Source: Polytrichum commune (lineage: Eukaryota; Streptophyta; Polytrichopsida; Polytrichales; Polytrichaceae). Taken from it: a DNA stretch of 64,000 nt. The notes under the pieces were generated by a model. The model saw nothing but the letters and a program-made list of their open reading frames with translations. It searched no databases and was not told the DNA's origin. A program made the translations under genes and the position numbers. The stretch is from the NCBI GenBank assembly GCA_950295325.1, contig OX485805.1, positions 55,452,758-55,516,757 on the forward strand, written 5' to 3'. Shown here in pieces: positions 1 through 10,262 of the stretch; position 1 is the stretch's first letter; each line of letters begins with the position of its first letter.

Positions 1-823
1 CCTTTCATTTATCCAACACAAAACCTTGAGATAGTTTGCAATGAACGTTGACTTTTTAAACTTGATTAAGCACTAGAATTAGCTACCATGACCTCGAATT
101 AGTCTAAATCATCCACAAACCCACAAGGGTACAAGTTTTCGTGTTGGGTGTATAGATGAGAAGTACACTTGTATGCTAATAATTCCCTCTTCGCGTTTAT
201 GCGTATATGTAATTATTGGCATTCTACCCAATAATGACACACATTCAATGTATGAACGTTTTAGTGTTGATCAAGAACATGAGGGACATATTCCCCTCCC
301 GGGAACATGGTGGGGAACACCAAATCCACTCTCAGCTTGTTCTTTAACATTGAGATCCTCTAGGGAACAAAATGAGAACATTGACCTACCATGTGCACTT
401 ACCCTAATTGTGAAACATCGCTACAATGCAATACTATCACACTAAAACATTGAAAATTACAAATACATTTATGTAAGTTACCCTGGATAATTACCCATAT
501 GCGATGCCTGAGGTGGCATGCTTGCCATCTATTGACACAGCCATAAAATCTCATCCATTCAAGACTAGTGACGAAAACTGTGTTAAGATTTTTCCAATTG
601 TTTTAGACACTCGGTTCTTTGGTTATCGTCGGTGTTACCTCGGGTTGGTCGTCCTCTTCAAGCATGGTTCTTGGTGGAGGTTATGATGTTCCAGTTGTAA
701 CTATATTTCTCAATGCAATGAAAAATTAATTTCTTTCCAAAAATGAAAAAAAGGAAAAAAAAACACTGCTATATCTGAGATTATGAGTCATAGATTTGCG
801 TTCTAAAATGATGATGCCGGCTC
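1..823. other. Gene-free stretch
   Basis: AT-rich sequence with only short ORFs that have no recognisable protein features. I see no splice-supported exon, RNA gene or clear element here. Confidence 0.5.
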
Positions 824-831
824 TCTAAGAG

Positions 832-1071
832 CAGTGCCCGGGAAGTTTTTGGGCATATTTAGTCGGTTAAGATGCTAGTGATTCTAAATCCAACCGGTTA
901 CATGTTGACATCATCTTCCGGTTTTGCTTTCATTCACTTGAGGAGGTATATTCTTCCATAGATTCCTCTAAAATGATCGGCAATTCTCCTGAAGTCTCCA
1001 ACTTCAACCGGTTATTTCTGAAACTCAACCTGTTCATCTGTAACTAACCGCCAACTCTTCCCCGGAAAGTG
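832..1071 (+). mobile_element. R1 hAT-like MITE, full copy
   Basis: A 240-bp element with imperfect terminal inverted repeats. The left end reads CAGTGCCCGGGAAG, and the right end read in reverse is CACTTTCCGGGGAAG. It is flanked by an 8-bp near-perfect target duplication: TCTAAGAG at 824-831 and TCAAAGAG at 1072-1079. The interior carries several CCGGTT motifs shared with the copies near 13.5, 39.3 and 43.7 kb. An 8-bp duplication is the hallmark of the hAT superfamily. There is no coding capacity, so it is non-autonomous. Confidence 0.75.
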
Positions 1072-1079
1072 TCAAAGAG

Positions 1080-2185
1080 CAACTAGGTGGTTCATGACAT
1101 TGAGTTGATGAGGTATCTTAGTGGGTGCCAAAGTACAAAGAATTCAAAAATTCCCGTACTTAGCATTGAACTTTAGAGTTTGGAATCTGGAACAAAAGAG
1201 CGCCACCTAACTTACGTCAAACCAAATTCTTGCAACCCCCGTGTCGGAAGGGGGGCGGGGGGGATTAATTCATTGCAACATCCGCTTTTTGTGGACTTGC
1301 TTTATGTCACTATAGCTACTACCACATGTGTCCATTGGGTGGTAGAGCTCCTCTTTCATTCATTAAATATTAACACAAGATAACCTTCGCCGATCTACAT
1401 GACATACGGTGTCGGGCGTGTTTGGAGCATTTTAGGATTTTGACTTTCCATATACACATCAGACTTCGATACTCTTATCCTTAGAAGAAACCATAATTTT
1501 TTCGGAGGTGTAACACATGTCCGGCCACTTAGAATGAAGCTTTTTGGATTATGTGTGTGACCGACCGAATTCGGATTTTGTCTCCAGTTACGTTTATCCA
1601 TTTTAAGTACACCGCGTTGCATGCAACAAGGCACAAGACCGAAACACACGAGACCGCGGATTGTTCTAGAATTATTATTATTTTTGGGTACTTACGATGA
1701 AGCCTATGTGTGCGTAAAATGTGACCAACCTTTTGTCAACATCTAGTTTTGGTCTTCAAATCGTGCGCACTACCATTGTGAATCACGGCTCCTGTCCAAT
1801 TTAATTTGATTACTCAATTCAATTCATCGATTGTAGAGATAGATTCATAGTGATTGTAGAGGTAGGTTCACACTACAATCACATGTGGAAATGACCTCCC
1901 CACCCCCTCCCACTTGACAATAAGGCCTATTAAACCATGAAATGACTTTGTGGAGTTTTGATTTTTCTATGCATTCCTCACACATTTGCGAAGCTGCTTG
2001 TATTTGATGGACTTTTCCCAACTTTTGTAGGGTCACAAAAGAGAGATTCCTGTTGGAAGTGTCACTTCTAGGCACACAAACGGCTGGGGCGAACCAACCC
2101 GTACACTCGTTCCTTGGAGGCAAGGGTTTAGGTATCCAACAAGGAATGAGTGTGTGGGTTGTTGCACCCAAATCCACACAACCTC
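1080..2185. other. Gene-free stretch
   Basis: Short ORFs only. Near 2078-2150 a segment with the words CGGCTGGGGCGAACCAACCC recurs in similar form near 37.88 kb, so it is probably part of another dispersed repeat. No gene is supported. Confidence 0.45.
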
Positions 2186-2548
2186 AAGGTATACAAGTGG
2201 TATTGGGTTAATTTTTCTTGTTCCCTATCTTCTATATATCGAGTTTACATTTGCAAATCTGTGTTGCATTAGCAAATCTAGTACAAAACATCAACAATAA
2301 TCAGATTGATTTAGTTATGGTTATCAAAATCACATATTTGTTGATTCATGAATTGACTACATAAAACCTCCTAGTTACATATGTCCACTTTTGAGTGTAG
2401 AATAGTTAATACAATTTGAAGACGTAGTCCAATCGCTTTTAAACATGTGTCTTCACGGTTTCCGTTCTTCGATCCCCACCTAACCACACACCCCATCAAG
2501 TATAGGTGTCCGATTAAGAAAAGGAACCGAATAACACCCACATGCCTT
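2186..2548 (+). mobile_element. R2 TIR element (MITE) copy a
   Basis: About 363 bp. The right end ends in AACCGAATAACACCCACATG followed by CCTT, and the left end is a degenerate inverted version starting AAGGTATAC. The family consensus TIR starts AAGGTATGYGGGTGTTATTC. The same body recurs at 3.7, 19.4, 29.9-30.8, 43.4-44.1 and 62.1 kb, with partial copies elsewhere. There is no coding capacity. Confidence 0.7.
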
Positions 2549-3099
2549 GTGTCTAAATCTTGACGCCTGACACACAGTAACCAAGCCTCCCAATTTCCCA
2601 AACCCAAAATTTAACCTGTTGTTTGACCCTGTACTCACTGACTCAGCTTTTGCAGATACCTCCATTGAATTGCAAACTTTTGTAAAACGACACATAAAAA
2701 AAAAATTAGGTCATCACTGGGCCTCAGGATGGTCTGATGGATGTGGGGGCACTAGTCGTGGCTCCGAGTTTCATCACGCCTTTGAATGGAAGTCGCCTCA
2801 TTTGAACCCCACTTCCCTTTGCCAACGGTTGCGCATATATACTTCCAATTACTGCAGCGGATGAGGCAACCGAAAAAAACACACACAACTTTGGCACATG
2901 ATTCAGATGCAAGTCGACAAAATGTTCTCCCTGTGAAACACACCCCCAAAAGAACGCCAAAAAATAGAATGGGGAATCGTACACCTCGGTCATCACTCGT
3001 TGCCCTGCAGAAAGCTCGAGATTTTTCCACTTTTCCCACGATGAGCCACCACAAAGGCAGCTCCCAGCACTGTAGACCATAGTGCCTTCTTCACCATCG
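2549..3099. other. GC-richer stretch upstream of a TATA-like site
   Basis: Richer in GC than its surroundings, with overlapping short ORFs on both strands and none recognisable. It ends just before a TATA-like motif and a CTG repeat, so it may be an old promoter region. This is inference only. Confidence 0.3.
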
Positions 3100-3131
3100 A
3101 ATAAATATCCAGCTCTCGCTCGCTCGTTCCT

Positions 3132-3164
<33 letters not shown>

Positions 3165-3304
3165 CCATGGAGTTCAACATTGAACTCGTACCAATGTGGC
3201 AGAGATATTCTTTGTGCTCAAAGACTTTCAAGCTCACCACCGGCAGCTACTCTATGAACTATTGCGTTACGGACATTTTGGTTTGGTTTTTATGTGACGA
3301 GTGA
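3100..3304 (+). CDS. Possible small ORF with TATA-like motif and CTG repeat
   Basis: A TATA-like AATAAATAT lies at 3100-3108. A (CTG)n tract follows at about 3132-3163, and then an ATG at 3167 opens a 45-codon frame ending TGA at 3302-3304. The spacing from TATA box to start codon fits a short 5' leader. The peptide contains Met, Trp and Cys residues but no motif I recognise. It may be the remaining first exon of a lost gene, a small peptide gene, or chance. The coordinates run from the TATA motif to the stop. Confidence 0.2.
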
Positions 3305-3704
3305 CTTGGGGTTCTGTGTAGTAATATACTTTAATGCTATACTTGGCTGTGTACTGTGTACTATACTCTGCTTTGAAACATTGCTGACCGTTGGAACGGG
3401 CTTGGGCCTTGGGAAATCATCATCTCATGCAGTCAGCTCAACAATTGCGATGTACCAAGTTTTCGAGATGTAGAATGTCTTTGTCAGTCGTCCATCTAAA
3501 ATACGAGATCGGTTCTTCACTACAAGCGTATGAGTCCTAGGCAACTGACCTTCGTCGCTAGAAGCTTGTCCAATGTAACTAGAAAAAATTGCAAATCGAA
3601 CACTTTGATAGATTTGCATTGTTCTTTCATCGACGTGAGACGATTGCGTAGGACTAGTATGTTATTGGTGCTTTGTCTTTTTAAGTGATCACATATGCGC
3701 TCTT
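3305..3704. other. Gene-free stretch
   Basis: No gene, RNA or element that I can support. Confidence 0.4.
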
Positions 3705-4052
3705 AAGGTATGCGGATGTTATTCACTTGGTTTTTTCTTGTTCCCCATCTTTCTACTGATCATAAGATTTTCGCCTTCAAATATGATGAACACATTGACA
3801 AAAAAATAAAATATTGAAAACTGAACCTCCCTTGATTTTGAGGCATGGTTAACATAAGTGCATGTTTGGTGATTCCTCAACTGATTATATTCACTATTGA
3901 CTGAAGAGTGGTTAATAAAATTTGACCACATAATAAATCTCTGCTCAATATGTGTCTTTATGGTGTTGGTTCTTCGATCCTCACCTAACCACACACCAAT
4001 CACATGTAGATATCCGAGGAAGAAAAGTAACCGAATAACACCCGCACACATT
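3705..4052 (+). mobile_element. R2 TIR element copy b
   Basis: About 348 bp. It begins AAGGTATGCGGATGTTATTC and ends with AACCGAATAACACCCGCACA and a short AT end, so the two ends are inverted versions of each other over about 30 bp. The interior aligns with copy a by eye, including the shared CACCTAACCACACACC block. Confidence 0.75.
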
Positions 4053-4374
4053 AAAATTACTGTCGCAGTGTTTGACTGTTGAGCCTCGAATTATGGTGAT
4101 CACACATGATCTCTTTCCGGTGTCCGTTCATGGCTACGAGGCTGGCCATATACCACTTGACAATTATAGGCTGCGTCCGATGAAGAAGCATGTGACATAG
4201 AAGGCCGTGCCTTCCTTACAATTCAAGCTACCAATGGATACTTTGTGGGCAACATAATATACATACTTCACCACCTTCACCTTCACCTACTAATAACTTT
4301 GTTGCTACGTACCCCCTCCCTTACGAGCGGCACCTACTCATTGGGGTCGTTCTATTTATTTCCCTCCCGGAGCT

Positions 4375-4575
4375 TTAGAATATTCGTCCAAATTCAACTA
4401 CAGTTGTCACCGTAGGAGTAGTAGTTGTAGTAGTAGTAGTACGACTGCACACAACAAATGAACCTGAGCTGGTGTTTGTTTGCTTGTGTGAATAGTGGGG
4501 ACTGCACTGCAGAAGCTCTTCTTCTTTTTGAGCTCCTTCTTCTTCTTCTTCGCAATTGACGATAAAATCATTCAT
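4375..4575 (-). CDS. Weak 66-codon ORF with Glu and Thr runs
   Basis: ATG at 4575 on the minus strand opens a frame encoding a Glu-rich start (from a CTT repeat) and later a run of eight threonines (from a GTA repeat). The composition comes from trinucleotide repeats, so the open frame may exist only because the repeats contain no stop codons. No domain, signal peptide or splice support. More likely non-coding than coding. The rest of 4053-4615 holds nothing I recognise. Confidence 0.12.
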   Translation of the reverse strand: MNDFIVNCEEEEEGAQKEEELLQCSPHYSHKQTNTSSGSFVVCSRTTTTTTTTPTVTTVVEFGRIF

Positions 4576-4617
4576 GCATCAGAGTTTCAACCTCCTGTGC
4601 TGTAGGTGGGGTCTTAG

Positions 4618-5023
4618 GGCTAGTTCACATGAGGTCTCAAGTCCCAAGTCCCAAGTCACTTGAGATTGATCAGTGCAATCTCAGCTGTTGAGAGTATGGA
4701 AGTTGAGACTTATCACTTCACACGGGGTCCCAAGTCCTGAATCCCAATTATGACATGGATGCCTACATGGCAACACTTTTTGGACACGAGGCTTGGGACT
4801 TGTGCTGAGAGTTTGGTCAAGCAAAAAGCTAGACCCAACTCTCAACCCAAGTCCCATGAATAACTTTTTGCATAAAACTACCAAGATCCGATAATTAATG
4901 ACAATCAACCATATTTTAATGGTCTCCTGAGGCTCAAAAGTTGAGACGGTGCCTTCATGTTGGGACTTGCTTACATGAGTGGGACTTGGGACTTGGGACA
5001 TGGGACCCATGTGAACCGGTCCT
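4618..5023. mobile_element. TIR element of about 405 bp (MITE)
   Basis: Inverted ends of about 40 bp. The left end runs from 4621 (AGTTCACATGAGGTCTCAAG), and the right end inverted reads GGTTCACATGGGTCCCATGT. Both continue into tandem CAAGTCCC words. No coding capacity and no clear target duplication. Only this copy is seen in the window. Confidence 0.6.
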
Positions 5024-5834
5024 TGAGATTCGTTGTAGAATATCTAAGATTCGAGCGAAGCCTCGAAAGACAAAATATCTCTTGCTTTTGGAACGGAGCT
5101 TGTATACACTTCCCACCTCTAAGCCCTAGTAGCTTTGTATGTAGACCAACTGTGCACCCCCATGTTCTGGGCAAGCGAGCGAGCGCGGCCTCCCAACAAG
5201 ATCCCCCACCCAACATGATGGCCAACAAAAATCGCAATAAATGGGCAAGTTGCATGCCAACCAAAATATTCAAGGGTGCCACCGCACGCTTCCGATCGAT
5301 CAATCCATCAATCGATCTATCTATCTATCTAGCGTGGGCCACACTAAATGCCGCATGGTCCACACCAAACTCGCTAGTGGATGTCAGCACTTGTTTGACA
5401 GGCCCCCCACTAGCGGTCACTCTATGCTTTTGGTTGTTTGTAGACACTTCTTTCAAGCTTGCTGACGAACAAGGAGAGGTGAGCTACTAGATGGTGTTGA
5501 TTAACCCGTCACTTTACTTTACGTGTTAAGCATAGACACTAGTTTGGGTGCGAGAAGTGGGAGGTGGCTATCATTAGCAATCGAGAAAGGGGTCCCAACG
5601 CACAAAGTACGCCTTGTTTGAATTTTGCATGCAAAAGTTAGAAGGGTTCAAAGTTTTGTTGGTACTGAATGACGCATGGAAGCCTGGTGTTAAGGAGGTG
5701 GACATTCTCATGATCAATATGTACTTATTGTGCGAGATTTTAGTCTGATTTTGGGGGTGTTGGTTTTGTCTTCGAACCATGTGAGAAGGGCTCATAGAAA
5801 GCACAATATGTAGTGTGCGTGTGTGTTTTTTTGG
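5024..5834. other. Gene-free stretch with ATCT microsatellite
   Basis: Contains an (ATCT)n run near 5313-5331 and a 177-codon open frame spanning 4957-5490 that begins inside the transposon and has no recognisable features. I do not call a gene. Confidence 0.4.
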
Positions 5835-5835
5835 G

Positions 5836-5940
5836 TAGTGGCCGGGGAGATTTTCGGGCATAATCGGTTGTGATCCAAGTGGGCCAACTAGTTACATGTT
5901 TTGATCTTTCGGTTCTTTTTTATCAATTAGAGGTATATTT
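5836..5940 (+). mobile_element. R1 hAT-like MITE, partial copy
   Basis: About 105 bp matching the left half of R1: it starts AGTGGCCGGGGAGATTTTCG and continues with the shared GGCATAAT and CAACTAGTTACATG words. The right half is missing. Confidence 0.55.
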
Positions 5941-6237
5941 GATAAGCATATCAAAGGGGTGTTGGATCTCCATGCACATTGTGAGATAATCAAATCGTCA
6001 ATTTGAATTCATCGAGCATTAGCAGCAACGTTTGGAAACCTACATGGAGGAAAAGACCCCAAATAGCCCAAGGCTTTTGTTAGCATTCCGAGGATGGAAT
6101 AGCTTTTACTGTGTTAACCATGTTTTAGAATTTACTATAGGTAGGACTTTTTTTCCCCTCCTGGTGTTTATTGAATGACACTTCCCATTGAGACTTTAAA
6201 GTAGGATAAGATAAGGTCTTGAGTGAAAGGCACATCA
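5941..6237. other. Gene-free stretch
   Basis: No supported feature. Confidence 0.4.
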
Positions 6238-6374
6238 CATTATTCAAATTCATAGCAATGTTCTGTGGGACTGACAATATTCCATAGAATATTTTCTACA
6301 TTCAGACCGAATGTGGGAAATATTTTGTGGAATACTGTTAGTCTCATATAACAATGTTATGGATTTGAATAATG
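6238..6374. repeat. Inverted-repeat hairpin, 137 bp
   Basis: Two arms of about 46 bp, starting CATTATTCAAATTCATAG on the left and the inverted CATTATTCAAATCCATAA on the right, close over a short centre. Mismatches are scattered along the arms. It is a small MITE or a hairpin-forming locus. The transcript, if made, would fold into a long imperfect stem. Confidence 0.6.
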
Positions 6375-7959
6375 TTATGCAAAGAGGAAACCTCTCTGCT
6401 TTGATTAGTAGACGATCGAATACTTAAGGAAGAAAGCTTAGCTCTAAGGTAGCGTGACCTTACATTGTGGCTATGTTGGACACAACCGTAGAGACTCCTT
6501 GTAATTTGTGTGTACTATACTTGATACATGTTGTGGCAATAAAGTATGAAGACATGGCCTTATTTTCTCACAACCTTGGAGTTTGTGTATATGCGTGAAG
6601 CATGGGCATACATGTGTATTTAATATGTGCATATGACTCATTTGTAGTATTTACTAGATCCTCTAACAAGAGGTCTAGTCTAGGTCTCTTAGACGCTTGA
6701 GGGTTACATGAAGGAAGAACATTAGGAATATCAATATGCTAAAAATGCTCAATTATCGAATGATGTCCAAAGGATATATTATATGAAAACATGAATAAGT
6801 TGATATAAATATATCTTTTAATTTGAGATATATCAATCAAGAATGTATCCATCTTACATGCAACGTAACCCAAAATGAAATTGAATTGGTGGATCCACTC
6901 ATAGAATTCTTGAGTGAACTAAAAATTTCAAATTTTGAAAAAATGTCTACATTCACTCAAACATGAATGATAAAGCCCAACACAACGATAGTGATTACAT
7001 CAATATATTAACATACCTTTTTTTTTAAAGGTTCAGACTTACCATGCTATTGTATGAGCATTGCAAAACAATGTATATAGCGATCCATTGTTCATTTAAA
7101 GGAAAAATATGTTTATAGATTTAATAAAATAATTTCATAACATCAATGAAATTGGAATTTGCATGTCTTGTTGAGTACATACCATGTTCTACACACTAGG
7201 CACAACTATCAAACATTGCATCAATGTGGTCCAACAATTGGGGTAGTTATGGGCGGCTCATGGTCCCAACCTAGAGGCACGTACCTTTATTATGGGTTAG
7301 GTATGAAGTCCATCTTGGGGTGGGTGTCAAGGGTCGGTCACAATACCTATTTGTTTAAGTGGAGGCAATTTTGATTCCCTATTACTTGTGGAATCACTAT
7401 GCAAAGTTTTCTTTTGGGCAAACTGTAACATGTTGTACAATAAGCACTAACATCAAGGGATGCCAAGTTGTAGCCCTTTCTGTATGCTCCATGTGTTCAC
7501 TCTATATGTGCACTTCAAGTTGTGGGACCCATGATCAAAACAAATCATATATACAATTGAGCATGTAGGTGATGGTGGGGTGGTGGTGAGGTTGTCGCTC
7601 TCCCAGTGATCCTGACCGTTCCAAGAATAGTAAATAACAATGGAGAAACGAGGAGAGGGTGGGCAAAGTCCAGGTGGCTTGGACCATTGGGCACCATGTC
7701 AAAGCGATTTGAAATTTCATGTGCACATGTCCAAGCTAGTTCCTTACATTGTAACACAAGGCTCTATAGTCTTCTTAGAAAAATTGAAGTTGAGATTTTA
7801 ATTTGATCAAAGATTGTGAGATATTGATAGTTGATGCCATGTAAAGGGTTCAAAGCCTTCATGACTCTAATGCTACATGTTGAAGAGGTGGAAGAATCTC
7901 AAAGGGAGACTAGAGCATATCCGTTAATTTAACATTAGTAATGAGAACATGTGGATAAC
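6375..7959. other. Gene-free stretch
   Basis: AT-rich. Short ORFs near 7.16-7.81 kb on both strands have no recognisable features. No gene supported. Confidence 0.45.
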
Positions 7960-8336
7960 TACACTAAATATGATATTTAGTGTCATATGGTATTTTATGT
8001 CACTATGGTAACTTTTTGGATGACTCTTCTTATGAATAAGTGAACAAATATTGTCATGCATGATGGATGAGTTCATCCATTGGCCAAAACCCTACCTTCT
8101 CTTGTCAACAACTTGTGATGAAATATTGTCATGGATGATTGAAATTTGGATGAAAAATCACTTGGTAAGTGACAGTAATTGCAACACTGTAAATCTATAA
8201 TCCACCAAAAACTTTACAAAGAATGACAAATAATGTTGGGTTAACATTTTAGTGTTGGTGACACTACACCACAGTTTACAATTAGTATTGAGCAAGACAA
8301 TTCAAATTGGTGACACTAAATAGCATATTTGGTGTA
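7960..8336 (+). mobile_element. R5 Stowaway-like TIR element copy a
   Basis: About 377 bp. The ends are inverted copies of TACACTAAATATGATATTTA with small changes, and each end is itself partly palindromic. The outer TA may be the target duplication, as in Tc1/mariner-derived Stowaway MITEs. Related copies lie at 42.95-43.30 and 52.23-52.57 kb in the opposite orientation. Confidence 0.65.
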
Positions 8337-9922
8337 CTTTGTTGAAATTTCACCTTTCAATTTGTGAAATGAGCCCGGGGCTGCAACATTGTCATAATAA
8401 GTAGGGGTCATCAGTGAAAAGAGGCTGTAACAACATATAACAAGATCGTAATAAAGCATGAAGGTGTTATATTAAGAACATCAATCGTTAAAATAAGGTA
8501 TAATAAGGTATAACAATGCATAATATATGAAGGTCCTATTTAATAGAGTTTATGAAGACTCTTATTATATACTTAGACACATGCATAATGAAATTCCTTA
8601 TTCTTCTCTCATCATTCATTGCGGGGACGTAATATGGAGATCAACTATGTCCAACAAGATAGTATCATGTTCATCTTCTTAAAATCTTTGTAACAATACC
8701 AAATTCAATCAGATAATAAGATTCATGAAAGTAAATAAGCATTATAAATGAGTATAAATTGCCTATCATAAATCGCATGTTGTCGTCCCAAGGCATGAGG
8801 TTAGATATGTCCCGATTGACAATGTGCGGGGATCATACTCTTGGAGGAATTTGGGACATTCATGATTACATTAATTATGATGTATAATGTGGGCATGTGC
8901 ATAGTGTGACTCACCCTTTGCATCCTTATAGTGTGGCCCACATCACCATCATGCATGAAAGTAATGTGCAGCACTAGTTACACTTGAATCTTCAACCACT
9001 CGATTTGTTCTCATTTTTCGCTCTTCTAGTTATGGGTAAAATACTCAACGGAGGCATTGGCGGAAAACATAGGAACTACTTGCTATGAAATACATGGTCT
9101 CATATATCAATTGTGGATAAAATCTAAAAAATAATTACATATGATATAGGGTGCCCTAGGTGTGCGAAACATGATTGTATGTAACACAACATTTGACATA
9201 ACATCAAAAAAGTCACCTGAGTAGTACATATCAAATACCATGGACATAAAGGGTTGGATATGGAAAATCGTATACCTTGCACTTCAATCATGAAATATTT
9301 GAATAATGAATAATCATAAATGAATAATTGTTGAATAAATAATCACCAATTCAATTAATCACCAATAATCATGAATAATTATGATAATTATTTGAATAAT
9401 GAATAATCATAAATAATCATAATTGGTGAAGAATTGAAGGATGGATGTAATCACTTGTGAGGTGTTGCCTAGGGTTTCAAGGGAGGTGCGTCCCTATCGC
9501 CCCACTCTCCCTAATCTTCAGTCTTAAAATCTACTGTCCTCTCTATTGCATTATTTTTTCTTCTAAATTTATGCGCCTACATAGCATGTAGACTAGAATA
9601 TGTAGGGCTTGTGAGAACCTTGAAATTATGACTTATAGACACATATGGCTAGCCTTGGTGAACTCACCAAAACAAATTATGCACTCTACAAACACCTTAG
9701 AACACACACTGATTTTCTTGTAATGTATGGTAAATGAGCATGCAACCATGAATTTAGTATTACTCGGTAAAAAAAATTAGCCCTCAATAATTTTAAAATT
9801 TGGCAAAATAGTGTATGTTTCGGGATTAGTACCACATGCAGTATTTAGTGGGATAATCAAGTGTAGTGTCCCCCATAACGCACGAGAATGTAGGGAATCG
9901 TGTACGCGCTCCTCCATTGCAC
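8337..9922. other. Gene-free stretch with low-complexity AT block
   Basis: From about 9295 to 9425 the sequence is a degenerate array of AATAATCATAAAT-type words. Outside it I see only short ORFs. The last part (after about 9880) is the promoter of the HMA-domain gene. Confidence 0.5.
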
Positions 9923-9930
9923 ACACGTGT
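9923..9930 (+). promoter_or_regulatory. G-box / ABRE-like ACACGTGT
   Basis: A palindromic ACACGTGT with an ACGT core lies about 155 bp upstream of the expected transcription start of the HMA-domain gene. Such boxes bind bZIP or bHLH factors in plants, and ABA or light control would be typical. Function here is inferred from position only. Confidence 0.4.
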
Positions 9931-10043
9931 GGAACAATCTGATGCGCATCCATGCATCTTCAGTTCCCCAAAGTAGGAGGAGAAAGAAACTCCTCCTTCC
10001 AAAGCCTAGCTTAAAAAGGGGGAAAATTGGGGGAGATTCTAGA

Positions 10044-10054
10044 TATATATAAAG
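10044..10054 (+). promoter_or_regulatory. TATA box of the HMA-domain gene
   Basis: TATATATAAAG lies about 210 bp before the start codon. Transcription would begin near 10080, giving a 5' leader of about 180 nt. Confidence 0.55.
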
Positions 10055-10262
10055 ATCTTCCCCCCTATTTCAAGCCACAAACCGGTCTCTTTCTACAAAA
10101 GCTAGTCACTCTGATCGGATACAAAACTCCGACACATCCCAACTCATCTCTGCTACACACTGCGCCACTTCAATTCAATTCATCTACAGATTGTTGGGTC
10201 GCAAGCAGATCATCAATTAGTTCGACTGATGCTTCAAACTCGTCACCTGGTTCCTTTGCAGG

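Noticed and set aside
4957-5490. A 177-codon plus-strand frame
   Set aside because: It begins inside a TIR element and runs through an ATCT microsatellite, with no domain or codon pattern of a gene.
9295-9425. A short-period AT-rich array that might be a satellite or origin
   Set aside because: Degenerate AATAATCAT words without a fixed period. Low-complexity sequence is the simpler explanation.
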